Assembly (NCBI GenBank): GCA_021784575.1
Contig: JAJYHX010000010.1
Coordinates: forward strand, 1 to 50,107
Direction of reading: 5' to 3'
DNA: 50,107 nucleotides
Origin: Nitrospirota bacterium
GTDB taxonomy: Bacteria > Nitrospirota > JACRHJ01
Part shown: piece after piece, positions 41,275 through 49,110 of the stretch
Numbering within the stretch: position 1 is the first letter of the stretch
Layout: the number at the start of each line of letters is the position of its first letter
Notes under the pieces: generated by a model
The model's input: the letters and a program-made list of their open reading frames with translations, nothing else
Databases searched by the model: none
Told to the model about the DNA's origin: nothing
Program-made: the position numbers and the translations under genes

Positions 41275-42108
41275 TTACCTTACCCCCATTATTTTATGAA
41301 CCTGCGGGATTACGCGCACGTTTCTTAGTATCCGTTTTGCGAGGAAGTAAAAGTCGAGCAAATAATCACCCTCGCCCCCTACAATACTCTCTACCATATT
41401 ACCCTCCCCCGCCAATGGGGGAGGGGGAACCGGCTCCTGCCGGTGGGTGCGGGCTGTGAGAGAGCCGGGTGGGAGCGATAACGGCTGTATCACGAAAAGC
41501 GCGTCCGGGGCCGTTTCCGCCAGGATGTTCGCGGCCGTCTCCACTTCCCCCGGCGGAGTTTGCCGGGAGACCACGGCCTTCGCCACGAGTTCCCTGCCCT
41601 TCGCGGCCAGGGCAAATTCCCGGTGGGCGTCCCAGAGCTCCCCTTTCCCCGTAACGGACGGGAGCTTGAAGTCCATGCTGATTATATCAGCAAGATCCTT
41701 TACGCGCACGAGGGCGTCCGGGAGGATCCCGTTCGTTTCGATAAGCGTCTTAAACCTGCCGTCAAGCCCCTCCAGCAGGGCGCGGAGGAATTCGGGCTGT
41801 TCGAGCGGCTCTCCGCCGGTAACGGCCAGCTTGGAATTAAGGCCCGGGAAAACCTCCTGCGATATTACCGCATCCATAACAGTCCGGACGGAAAGCGGGT
41901 TTTCAAGGCATTTAACGCCTCCGCCCGCTTCGTCCATGCGCGCAGGCCCGGCTTCCGTCGCGGCGTACGGGGTGTCGCAGTATCCGCATCCGAGGCTGCA
42001 CCCCAGGAAGCGGACAAAGATATGCCTCTCGCCGAGAAAAGGCCCTTCCCCCTGGAAAGACGAGAATATCTCGCTTATGTAACCGGAACGGACACGCGTG
42101 TTCGACAT
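41275..42108 (-). CDS. queE: 7-carboxy-7-deazaguanine synthase (radical SAM), carrying an in-frame repeat insertion
   Basis: A 277-residue radical SAM enzyme that rearranges 6-carboxytetrahydropterin to CDG for queuosine/7-deazapurine synthesis. Cluster cysteines are Cys37, Cys41 and Cys44 in CSLGCGYC, next to the QueE hallmarks FSSFQGEGPFLG and YCDTPYA, and the family TGGEPLEQPEF, LIETNGI and SMDFKLPS are present. Residues about 217-248 (PVPPPPLAGEGN region) are encoded by a GC-rich palindromic repeat. The conserved C-terminus (NVRVIPQVHKIMGVR) resumes after it, so the frame is kept. The enzyme is otherwise intact; folding with the insert is unproven. Confidence 0.9.
   Translation of the reverse strand: MSNTRVRSGYISEIFSSFQGEGPFLGERHIFVRFLGCSLGCGYCDTPYAATEAGPARMDEAGGGVKCLENPLSVRTVMDAVISQEVFPGLNSKLAVTGGEPLEQPEFLRALLEGLDGRFKTLIETNGILPDALVRVKDLADIISMDFKLPSVTGKGELWDAHREFALAAKGRELVAKAVVSRQTPPGEVETAANILAETAPDALFVIQPLSLPPGSLTARTHRQEPVPPPPLAGEGNMVESIVGGEGDYLLDFYFLAKRILRNVRVIPQVHKIMGVR
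41365..41460. repeat. GC-rich palindromic repeat (family C) inside queE
   Basis: ACCCTCCCCCGCCAATGGGGGAGGGGGAACCGGCTCCTGCCGGTGGG holds two hairpins, CCTCCCCC/GGGGGAGG and ACCGGC/GCCGGT, and is flanked by CCCTCGCCCCC. It resembles 39522-39628. It is in frame with queE. Confidence 0.75.
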
Positions 42109-42282
42109 CTACGTAATTTATCCTTTTAAATCCGCGCTGTCAATGGCCTAACTGCTTCATTTTTCTGCGTATTAAATATTTTTAAGGCATTTTGTCTTGA
42201 CTTATCCCATCCCGTATCTTATATTGTTGCCGTGCCAATATTTTTCATTTAAAGGAAGCCAAAGCGAGAAAGGAGGGGGCAC
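42109..42282. promoter_or_regulatory. Divergent intergenic region with promoter of the transglycosylase gene
   Basis: On the plus strand TTGACT (42197-42202), 17 bases, then TATATT (42220-42225) lies 57 bases before the GTG start, with AAAGGAGGG at about 42269-42276 as ribosome site. A queE promoter on the minus strand is not obvious. Confidence 0.6.
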
Positions 42283-44739
42283 GTGTCCATCAGGGCGAAA
42301 CTTCTGGCTTTGCTTCTCCCGGCCATTATTTTCTTCCCGGCAAAGACTTTCGCACAGGCCGCGCCGCCTCTGCCCGCCCCCGTGCCTTCGGGCTCTGCGG
42401 GCGCAATAAATTCCGCCCCCGTCAGCGAGTTGACAGCCGATGCGAGGCTCATAACCGTTGTGCCCGGCAAGTCCGTTGCCGCGGAACCTTTACAGCCGGC
42501 AGAGCAGGAACAGCCCCCGGTCGTAAAGCGGCTTGCCAAGGCGAACCCGCAGGATAACAAGGATAACAAAGACAATTCCGGCGGCCGGCAGGCAACAGCG
42601 GCCCAGCCTGCCCCGTCGCCAGTCAAGGCTTCGGCTTCTGCCCCTGCTATTGCGAAACCGGCGGCTTCCACTGCGGCATCCACGGCTGCGAAACCGGCGG
42701 ATTCCTTGTCCGGCGCCGCCCCCGCGTCATCGGCCGGGGCCGCCGAAGGCCGGCAGGTTGCTCCGGATACATCATCCGCGTCCGGAGAACCTCCGAGCGT
42801 GGATAATGCGGGCGCGGCGGTCTCTTCCAGCTTCATAAACGACAATACCGCGACAGTCGTATCGCCCGGCGGGCCGGATTCCGCCGCGGGCCGGACGGGC
42901 GCGCCGATGGCGGATATGCCCGCCGCGGGCCAGCCGGACATTCCCGGCGTCGGCCTGGGTTCCGCGGCCGGGGCGGGGATTCCGTCTTCGGGTCTCCTGG
43001 CGCCGATAGCGAGGAACGTAAAATATTTTTCCGTAACGGTCAGGAAACACTTCCAGCAGTGGCTCGCGCGCTCCGGCAGGTATATGGGGCTTATGAAGAG
43101 CATCCTCCGGGAGAACTACATGCCGGAGGACCTTGTCTTCCTGGCGCTCATAGAAAGCGGGTTTAATCCCAGGGCTTACTCCTGGGCCAAGGCCTGCGGT
43201 CCCTGGCAGTTCATAAAGGGCACCGCGGTCAGGTACGGGCTCCGTGTTAACAGCTGGGTTGACGAGCGGCGCGACCCCATAAAGTCCACACAGGCGGCCG
43301 CGGCATACCTGAAAGACCTTTACGGGACGTTCGGCTCCTGGCCGCTGGCGATGGCGTCCTACAACGCCGGAGCGGGCATGGTCGAGCGCGCGATAAACAG
43401 GACGGGCGGCGTACAGGACTTCTGGAAGCTTCGCAAGACCCGCTACATGCCTTCCGAGACGAAAGACTACGTCCCCAAGTTCATCGCGGCAAGGATGATT
43501 GCCGAGAACCCGGACAGCTTCGGCTTCAAGGACTTGAACTACGACAAGCCGTTCGTATTCGACGAAGTCCAGCTCGACCACTGCACGGACCTGCGCACGG
43601 TCGCGCTCTGCTGCGGCGTCCCGGTTGACAAAATAAAGGAGCTTAATCCGGAACTGATAAGGGGCTGCACTCCTCCGGGCCAGGTCTATACCCTTCGGGT
43701 GCCCAAGGGCAAGAAGGCCGAGTTCCTCGCGGCATTCAACTCCCTGCCGAGGAACGAGCGCTATGCCGCCCCGAGGAAGGTCATCGTAAAGAGCCGCTAC
43801 ATCGTCCGGCGCCTAACGACCATCCGGGTTATCGCAAGGAGGCTCGGCGTCTCCGCGTACAGCCTCGCGCGGGCGAACCGCCTGCGGATATATTCGCGCG
43901 TCGGGCGGGGCAGGAGGCTTATCGTCCCTCGTGAGAAGACGGTCATCGCGGCCAGGATACCGTCTCACATAGAAATCGCCGACAATGCTGCGCCGGCGGA
44001 CGGTCCGTCTCCCGGAAAATCCGCCTCCGGAGCGGAAGGTAAAAGCGGCGGCGCCCAGCCCCAGGCTGCGGATACGCCCGGAGCCGGTCCCACGGTCACG
44101 GTCGCGGCGGACAAGTCAGCCGCCGATCCGGGAGCCGTTCCCTCGGCCAATCAGCCCGTATGCCCCGCAAAACCCGCGCTCAGGCTCGGCTCACTGCTCC
44201 CGTCGCCCACCGACGCCAACGCGGACGAGGCCGCTTCGCCCTCCGCTCAGCCGACAGAAAAACCCCATCACTACACGCCTCGCAGGACGGCAAGACGCTC
44301 ACGCCGCACCGTCTCAAGGCTGGTAGTCTACCGCGTGAGAAGGGGCGACACCCTGGCGTCCATCGCCAGGAGACACCATACCACCGTCGCAAAACTCGCG
44401 CGGCTTAACCGCCTCGGCAGGCGCAGGCTGATAAGAGCGGGCCAGAGGCTCAGGCTCGCGGCCGGCCGCATAAGAACAACGAAGGCCGTGTCGAGGCGCT
44501 CCAGGCATGATAGACGCGCGCGCATCCGGCGCTCAAGGCGCGAAAGACTCGCATCCCGCAGGCGTCCGGGGCACAGAAAGTCTGCGCGCGTCAGGCGTTA
44601 CCGGGTCAGGAACGGGGACACCCTCTGGAGCATCGCCCGGAAGTTCGGCGTGAGCCGCAAAAAGCTCACCCGCGCCAATTCCATGCATGGCCGCCACGTC
44701 ATCAGAAAAGGCCAGATCCTCGTCATCCCCGCGGCATAG
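42283..44739 (+). CDS. mltD: MltD-like membrane-bound lytic transglycosylase with LysM domains
   Basis: An 818-residue secreted murein hydrolase that cleaves glycan strands. Residues 1-25 are a signal peptide (cleavage after TFAQA); there is no lipobox. Residues about 26-235 are Ala/Pro/Ser-rich linker. The SLT domain covers about 255-400, with catalytic Glu291 in ALIESGFNP and motifs AKACGPWQFI and ASYNAG. Then come LysM-like segments: one around 435-480, a poor one at about 506-550, and two clear C-terminal ones (YRVRRGDTLASIAR and YRVRNGDTLWSIARKFGVS). The linker before them is Arg-rich. The start is GTG 42283 with a strong ribosome site. Confidence 0.92.
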   Translation: MSIRAKLLALLLPAIIFFPAKTFAQAAPPLPAPVPSGSAGAINSAPVSELTADARLITVVPGKSVAAEPLQPAEQEQPPVVKRLAKANPQDNKDNKDNSGGRQATAAQPAPSPVKASASAPAIAKPAASTAASTAAKPADSLSGAAPASSAGAAEGRQVAPDTSSASGEPPSVDNAGAAVSSSFINDNTATVVSPGGPDSAAGRTGAPMADMPAAGQPDIPGVGLGSAAGAGIPSSGLLAPIARNVKYFSVTVRKHFQQWLARSGRYMGLMKSILRENYMPEDLVFLALIESGFNPRAYSWAKACGPWQFIKGTAVRYGLRVNSWVDERRDPIKSTQAAAAYLKDLYGTFGSWPLAMASYNAGAGMVERAINRTGGVQDFWKLRKTRYMPSETKDYVPKFIAARMIAENPDSFGFKDLNYDKPFVFDEVQLDHCTDLRTVALCCGVPVDKIKELNPELIRGCTPPGQVYTLRVPKGKKAEFLAAFNSLPRNERYAAPRKVIVKSRYIVRRLTTIRVIARRLGVSAYSLARANRLRIYSRVGRGRRLIVPREKTVIAARIPSHIEIADNAAPADGPSPGKSASGAEGKSGGAQPQAADTPGAGPTVTVAADKSAADPGAVPSANQPVCPAKPALRLGSLLPSPTDANADEAASPSAQPTEKPHHYTPRRTARRSRRTVSRLVVYRVRRGDTLASIARRHHTTVAKLARLNRLGRRRLIRAGQRLRLAAGRIRTTKAVSRRSRHDRRARIRRSRRERLASRRRPGHRKSARVRRYRVRNGDTLWSIARKFGVSRKKLTRANSMHGRHVIRKGQILVIPAA

Positions 44740-45240
44740 TAAATCCCGCCGCATCATCCCCCGCGCTCCCGCCGCCGCCCTCTGCGCCTGCTATTCCCGC
44801 CTTTACACCTGTCATTCTGAGCGAAGCGAAGAATCCACAGTTGTCATAACGCCCCCTCGTTCCCCCTCTTATCTTAAGAGGGGGATGAATGATGATGCTA
44901 TTTACTAATACTTCGGTCCGAACGTCTGTGAGCAATCCTCATCGTTAGGCAAAGTTCGTTGTCAGTGGCTATTACGGATTAGCCATACAACATATCGATT
45001 ATTAAAGTAATAAATAGAAAAAATTGCATTTTCCGGGCGGTATCGGAAGCGGCCCGAAAACGGGCCGTTTTCGGGCAATTTCAGGCCAAAAAGGGGGTGC
45101 GGAGACATGGGCGCAGCCGCCCGACTCATCGGGAGATTTTATCTTTATTTACAAAGAGTTACACCGCAGAAACAAAATCTCCGGCAAGGCGGGAAATTAG
45201 CCGCCTTCAACATAACCTACTGAAACATAAGGGGAATTCA
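44740..45240. other. Long intergenic region between mltD and rnpB
   Basis: It holds a family B/A repeat cluster at 44805-44890 (CTGTCATTCTGAGCGAAGCG, then CGCCCCCTCGTTCCCCCTCTTATCTTAAGAGGGGGATGA), a hairpin plus T4 at 45050-45071, an inverted pair GGAGATTTT (45132-45140) / AAAATCTCC (45174-45182), and GGCGGGAAATTAGCCGCC at 45188-45205, which may end rnpB on the minus strand. The part 44905-45045 is AT-rich without clear signals. I see no gene. Confidence 0.55.
45050..45071 (+). terminator. Intrinsic terminator-like hairpin downstream of mltD
   Basis: CGGCCCG-AAAA-CGGGCCG followed by TTTT. A 7-bp perfect stem with a short T run; it is about 310 bases past the mltD stop. Confidence 0.5.
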
Positions 45241-45715
45241 GCCCAAAGCCGTCCTGTAAGCCGAATTCTGTATCCGCGCCCCCGCCTTCAACAAGGCCGG
45301 AGTTCACGGACGGCGGCCATTCCTCTGGGACCTGGATTACTCCAGGCCTCAAGCGGCCTAACCCGGGGACATCGGACGGGCAGCCCTGTCCCCCTATTTG
45401 GCCTTGCTCCGGGTGGGGTTTGCCGTGCCCTGGACGTCGCCGCCCAGGCGGTGAGCTCTTACCTCGCCGTTTCACCCTTGCCTGCGCCTCATCCCCCTGA
45501 CCCTCTCCCGCAACTGGCGAAAAAATAAGGGGAAAAAGGATATTGCAGGCGGTCTTTTCTCTGCGGCGCTTTCCGTGGAGTCGCCTCCCCTGGACGTTAT
45601 CCAGCACCCTGCCCTGTGGAGTTCGGACTTTCCTCTATTCCCCCTATCCCTGGCCCTGTCCCGCGAGGGGCGAGGGCAAGGGCGGAGAACAGCAGCCGCC
45701 CGGACGGCTTTGGGC
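45241..45715 (-). ncRNA. rnpB: RNase P RNA (bacterial type A), enlarged
   Basis: Conserved blocks are present on the minus strand in order: GAGGAAAGTCCGAACTCCAC and AGGGCAGGGTGCTGGATAAC near the 5' end, GGCGACTCCACGGAAAG, GACCGCC, AGGCAAGGGTGAAACGG, GAGGTAAGAGCTCACCG, CACGGCAAACCCCAC, and the 3' end ACAGAATTCGGCTTACAGG. The ends pair as helix P1 (GCCCAAAGCCGTCC with GGACGGCTTTGGGC). The RNA is the catalytic part of RNase P, which matures tRNA 5' ends. It spans about 475 bases against the usual 350-400; the extra sequence lies mainly between GACCGCC and AGGCAAGGG. A TATAAT lies at 45727-45722, just ahead of the 5' end. Confidence 0.95.
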
Positions 45716-45769
45716 AAGCCAATTATATAATATGTCGTTGATTTTGGAAAGGAATAGTTGGAAGCTTAT

Positions 45770-45862
45770 TCGGGCGAAGCGGGAATGACGGGTGGCGGCG
45801 GCGCGGCGGATGACAGGCCCAATGATTGTCATCGGCCCCTTCGGCTTCGCTCGGGACGACAG
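45770..45862. repeat. Palindromic intergenic repeat between rnhA and rnpB
   Basis: CGAAGCGGGAATGACGGG, GATGACAGGCCCAATGATTGTCATCGGCC and CTTCGGCTTCGCTCGGGACGACAGG, similar phrases to those at 29560-29620 and 44811-44840. The GATGACAG/TTGTCATC part forms an inverted pair. Confidence 0.5.
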
Positions 45863-45864
45863 GT

Positions 45865-46563
45865 TTATTTTCCCGTAATCTTTTTGTCTATCGCCTCGTT
45901 GGCCAGGGCGTCGGCATGGGCGTTCTTTTCGCGCGGGACGTGGGTGATACTGAATTTCCTGAGGCCGGAGATAAGTTCCTTCGCCTCCGCATATAGCGGC
46001 TGAAGCTGGGGATGCTTTACCTTGTATTCGCCTTTTACCTGCTTCACCAGAAGCTCGGAATCGGCGAAAACCGTTACGCTCCCGGCGTTTATCTCCCGTG
46101 CGGCGCGGAGGGCGGTTATGAGGGCGGCATACTCGGCCTGGTTGTTCGTGGCAGTGCCTATGTAGCGGCGTATCTCCCTGATTATCCTGCCGGATTCGTC
46201 CTCGATGAGCACGCCTATGCCGGCCTCGCCGGGGTTCCCGCGCGACGCCCCGTCTGTATGTACCTTAAGCGAAGCCGGTGGACCGGCCTCAACCGGCAGA
46301 CCGGCCCCGGACGGCTCGAAGACAAACCCGGCCTGCCCTGCCGCCGGTTTACTTTTCGAGGCCAGGCGATTGGCCGGTAGACCGGCTTCGGACTTGAATC
46401 TTCCCGACGCCCGTTTCTCTGTCTCCGATTCCTCTCCCACCGCGCGGGCCGCCTCAAGGAGCAACGCCCGGAGCGCCTCCTTGTCCAATTCCGGATGTTC
46501 CTTCATCACCGCCCGGATTGAGAGCGTCCCGGCGAGGAGCCTCAGGGCCTCGGATTTTTTCAC
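45865..46563 (-). CDS. rnhA: Ribonuclease HI family protein with N-terminal extension
   Basis: A 232-residue protein. The RNase H domain (about 105-230) has the four catalytic acidic residues: Asp in VHTDGASRGNPG, Glu in NNQAEYAAL, Asp in VFADSELLVKQ and Asp in HADALANEA. It removes RNA from RNA-DNA hybrids. Residues 1-60 form a helical region (VKKSEALRLLAGTL, LDKEALRALLLEAA), and 60-105 a low-complexity linker with AGLPVEAGPPAS built from a short DNA repeat. The start is GTG 46563, sharing GTGA with the upstream stop; a longer frame only overlaps that gene. Confidence 0.9.
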   Translation of the reverse strand: MKKSEALRLLAGTLSIRAVMKEHPELDKEALRALLLEAARAVGEESETEKRASGRFKSEAGLPANRLASKSKPAAGQAGFVFEPSGAGLPVEAGPPASLKVHTDGASRGNPGEAGIGVLIEDESGRIIREIRRYIGTATNNQAEYAALITALRAAREINAGSVTVFADSELLVKQVKGEYKVKHPQLQPLYAEAKELISGLRKFSITHVPREKNAHADALANEAIDKKITGK

Positions 46564-47285
46564 CTGGAAGGCTCCGCCGCCGGTTCCCTGTAATAAAGTA
46601 TGCGGCGGCAGTTGTTGCATTTTATGATGCTCTCGCCCTTTCGGACGTTATTGAACATCTGGGGCGGAATCATCATACTGCACCCCGTGCAGGAGGTGTT
46701 CGCCGCCTCGACGACCGCGGATTCCGGATACCTCGCGAGGATGCTGGAATAATACTGGGAGTGGGTCTCCGTAATCTTCGGGAATATCTCGACCCGCTTC
46801 CTTGCAAGCTCCTCCATTTCCTTGTCGCCCGACACGAACCGGCTTTCTATCTCGCTTTTGCGTTCGGCGAACGTCTTCTCTTCCTCGCCGGCCAGGGCCT
46901 TCTTCTCAGAGACGGCGGCCTCGGCCTTTTCCACCTTCTCCATAAGCTCGAGCTCGGACTCTTCCGTCTTCGCTATTTTCTTCTGGCATTCCTCTATCTC
47001 TTTTAAGTGCGCAAAATATTCCTTGTTAGTCTTTATCTCGCTCGTGCGGAGCTTGAGTTTATTTAAGTGCTCGTTCTCCGCCTGAAGCTCGGCGTCCGCC
47101 GCGCGCTTCTCTTTGCCCGCCTGGTCCAGCTCCGCCCGGGCCGCCTCAAGCTCCGCCTTTATCTGCTGGAGGGCCTCTCCGGCGTAGGATATGAGTTTCG
47201 GAAGCCTTTCCTTGTCCTTCCTGAGTTCAAAGAGCCGCGTGTCTATCCCCTGGAGTTCAACCAAAAGTCTTAGATCTTCCAACAC
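46560..47285 (-). CDS. Coiled-coil protein with C-terminal C4 zinc ribbon (DUF164 type)
   Basis: A 241-residue protein. Residues about 5-175 are a long antiparallel coiled coil rich in Glu and Lys. The C-terminus has a zinc ribbon with CTGC (in NTSCTGCSMMIPPQ) and CNNC (in SIIKCNNCRRILYY). The family is widespread and near rnhA, nif3, dnaG or rpoD in many genomes; its function is not established, though nucleic-acid or protein-assembly roles have been suggested. The start is GTG 47285 with GGAGGTAGCG just ahead. Confidence 0.9.
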   Translation of the reverse strand: MLEDLRLLVELQGIDTRLFELRKDKERLPKLISYAGEALQQIKAELEAARAELDQAGKEKRAADAELQAENEHLNKLKLRTSEIKTNKEYFAHLKEIEECQKKIAKTEESELELMEKVEKAEAAVSEKKALAGEEEKTFAERKSEIESRFVSGDKEMEELARKRVEIFPKITETHSQYYSSILARYPESAVVEAANTSCTGCSMMIPPQMFNNVRKGESIIKCNNCRRILYYREPAAEPSR

Positions 47286-47334
47286 CGCTACCTCCGTTAT
47301 TAATTGTAACGCCTCTCCCCCCTAAGAATCATAA

Positions 47335-47359
47335 ACGCCGGATGGTTTCCCCTCCGGCG
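47335..47359. terminator. Hairpin between nif3-family gene and zinc-ribbon gene
   Basis: CGCCGGA and TCCGGCG are perfect 7-bp inverted arms around TGGTTTCCCC. On the minus strand it follows the Nif3-family stop, but only TTT follows, so it is a weak terminator or a processing site. Confidence 0.4.
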
Positions 47360-48166
47360 TCAAATGTCTTTCCATGGCGATACCCTCGTCAGGCAGTTCT
47401 CCACGGATATTTTACGCCCCTTCTCCCTGAATTTCTCTCTAAGCCTCGCGGCCAGATGCTCCATCGCCGGAAGCTCCGTCCCCTGGTGCCCGGCGTCGAC
47501 AAGGCAGATGCCGAGCGACAAGGCCGCAAGCGCCTGGTGGTATTTCACGTCTCCGGTTATGAACGCATCCGCACCCGATTCCGCCGCAATCTCCAGCATG
47601 TCCGCGCCGCTGCCGCCGCAGACCGCGACGGTCTTTATCTTCCCGCCCGGCCCGCCCGTCAGGCGGACGCTTTCCGCCGAGAGCGCCTTTTTTACCCTCC
47701 CTAAAAGCGCGGACGCGGTTATCGGCGCCTTTAAATTCCCTATCCTGCCGAAGCCGACCGGCTCGCTGCGATTGTCATAAACACGCTCAAGCGGCCTGGC
47801 GTTCATAATCCCCAGCCTTCCGGCCAGGAAGTCGTTCAGGCCGCCGGACGCCCTGTCGAAGCTCGTATGCGCGGCGTAGAGGGCGATTCCGTTTTTTATG
47901 CAGAGGGCGGCGGCAAGACCTTCGCCGCGTGAAATGTCAAGGGATTTTACGGGATTGAAGAAAAGGGGATGATGCGTGACAAGGAGATTTATTTTCTTTT
48001 CCGCCGCCTCCCGGATAATCTCCGGGAGAGGGTCCAGCGCAACCATCACCTTGTCTGCCTCCCAATCCGGGGCGCCAAGCTGAAGTCCCGTATTGTCCCA
48101 CCGGGCGGCGAGCGCGGGGTCGAAGACCTCTTCTATATAACTGACGACTTCCCTAAGCTTCGGCAT
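47360..48166 (-). CDS. Nif3-like dinuclear metal-binding protein (DUF34)
   Basis: A 268-residue protein with the family metal sites: VTHHPLFF (His pair), AAHTSFD, and the C-terminal DAGHQGTE. RWDNTGLQLG at the N-terminus is diagnostic. It is the short form without the PII-like insertion. Members are labelled GTP cyclohydrolase 1 type 2 by similarity, but the physiological role is unsettled. The start is ATG 48166; a frame extending to 48214 reads into the tRNA-Met gene (SQVRILAGPPF) and is an artefact. Confidence 0.92.
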   Translation of the reverse strand: MPKLREVVSYIEEVFDPALAARWDNTGLQLGAPDWEADKVMVALDPLPEIIREAAEKKINLLVTHHPLFFNPVKSLDISRGEGLAAALCIKNGIALYAAHTSFDRASGGLNDFLAGRLGIMNARPLERVYDNRSEPVGFGRIGNLKAPITASALLGRVKKALSAESVRLTGGPGGKIKTVAVCGGSGADMLEIAAESGADAFITGDVKYHQALAALSLGICLVDAGHQGTELPAMEHLAARLREKFREKGRKISVENCLTRVSPWKDI

Positions 48167-48181
48167 TGCATGTGAGAGGAA

Positions 48182-48257
48182 TGGTGGGCCCGCCAGGATT
48201 CGAACCTGGGACAATCCGGTTATGAGCCGGGGGCTCTACCAACTGAGCTACGGGCCC
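48182..48257 (-). tRNA. tRNA-Met (anticodon CAT, elongator type likely)
   Basis: A 76-base cloverleaf: acceptor GGGCCCG/CGGGCCC, D arm GCTCAGTTGGTAGAGC, anticodon stem CCGG/CCGG around CTCATAA, T arm CCAGGTTCGAATCCTGG, encoded CCA. The G1-C72 pair excludes initiator tRNA. A CAT anticodon can also mark tRNA-Ile2 modified by TilS, which I cannot exclude. Confidence 0.93.
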
Positions 48258-48318
48258 GAACTCAAATGAACTGTTATTTTGCATGACGCGGGGCTTGTTG
48301 TCAAGCCGAAAAAATGTT

Positions 48319-48347
48319 TTGTCCAAGCGTTCGTTTTATATTATACT
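48319..48347 (+). promoter_or_regulatory. Promoter of the restriction-modification operon
   Basis: TTGTCC (48319-48324), 17 bases, TATACT (48342-48347). The start point falls about 33 bases ahead of the endonuclease ATG. No controller-protein gene or C-box pair is visible. Confidence 0.55.
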
Positions 48348-48387
48348 GGGTTTTTAATTTTCAGAAATCCCATTGAAAGGCGCACGG

Positions 48388-49110
48388 ATGATTGATAAGG
48401 CAGAAATCGACAAACTTCTTTCAGAAGCAATACGGCATTTTTGGACAACCCGATTAGCGCAAGGTGCTAAACAGAAAAAGGGTGGACGAACTGACCAAGG
48501 CGCCAGATGTGAAGTAACCGGAGGCGCACAGATGGATGGTTTTGTAAAAATAATTAAAGAAGTAATTTGCTCAAATGGCTTCGATAGAAACAACATTTTT
48601 GAAAAAACCTGTATCCAGCTTCCAGGTTATTTCCGTCCTGAAAAACAATGGGATTTAGCCATCGTCAAAGATGGAAGTTTAGTTGCCGCCATAGAAGTTA
48701 AATCTCAAGTCGGCCCTTCCTTTGGGAACAATTTTAATAACCGTACAGAGGAAGCTTTAGGCAGTTCTGAAGATTTATGGACTGCCTACAGAGAAGGCGC
48801 GTTCAAGGCTTCTCCTCAGCCTTGGATCGGTTACCTAATTGTGCTGGAAGATTGCGAGGCATCACAGAGACCCGTTAAAGTTGTTGAGCCTCACTTTGAA
48901 GTGTTCCCTGAATTTAAAAAAGCATCTTACGCCAAGAGATATGAATTGTTTTGTAGAAAATTAATCTTAGAAAGAAAATATACATCGGCAGCTTTTATAA
49001 TATCCGAAAGAGCAGATGGAAAATCAGGACAATTCGCGGAACCGGCAGAAGATTTAACTTTCTATAATTTTCTTAAATCGCTTCAGGCGCATGTGGGAGC
49101 TTTTATCTAA
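48388..49110 (+). CDS. Type II restriction endonuclease, XhoI/PaeR7I family
   Basis: A 240-residue endonuclease. Residues about 43-52 (VTGGAQMDGF), KQWDL (87-90) and IEVKSQVGPSFGNNFNNRTE (102-121) closely resemble the XhoI/PaeR7I family as I recall it; the PD-(D/E)XK core would be Asp89, Glu103 and Lys105. LWTAYREGAF and the C-terminal KASYAKRYELFCRKL also fit. The family cuts CTCGAG, the expected site here. I choose ATG 48388 with GAAAGG seven bases ahead, over an upstream TTG at 48373. Base composition is markedly more AT-rich than the flanks, which suggests transfer. Confidence 0.85.
   Translation: MIDKAEIDKLLSEAIRHFWTTRLAQGAKQKKGGRTDQGARCEVTGGAQMDGFVKIIKEVICSNGFDRNNIFEKTCIQLPGYFRPEKQWDLAIVKDGSLVAAIEVKSQVGPSFGNNFNNRTEEALGSSEDLWTAYREGAFKASPQPWIGYLIVLEDCEASQRPVKVVEPHFEVFPEFKKASYAKRYELFCRKLILERKYTSAAFIISERADGKSGQFAEPAEDLTFYNFLKSLQAHVGAFI

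Noticed and set aside
42249-43103. 284-codon antisense frame opposite the transglycosylase linker
   Set aside because: It mirrors Ala/Pro-rich coding sequence and has no domain; the sense gene has a promoter and a ribosome site.
48167-48214. N-terminal extension of the Nif3-family protein (SQVRILAGPPF)
   Set aside because: The codons are the 3' part of tRNA-Met read in frame, a common annotation artefact; ATG 48166 gives the normal start.
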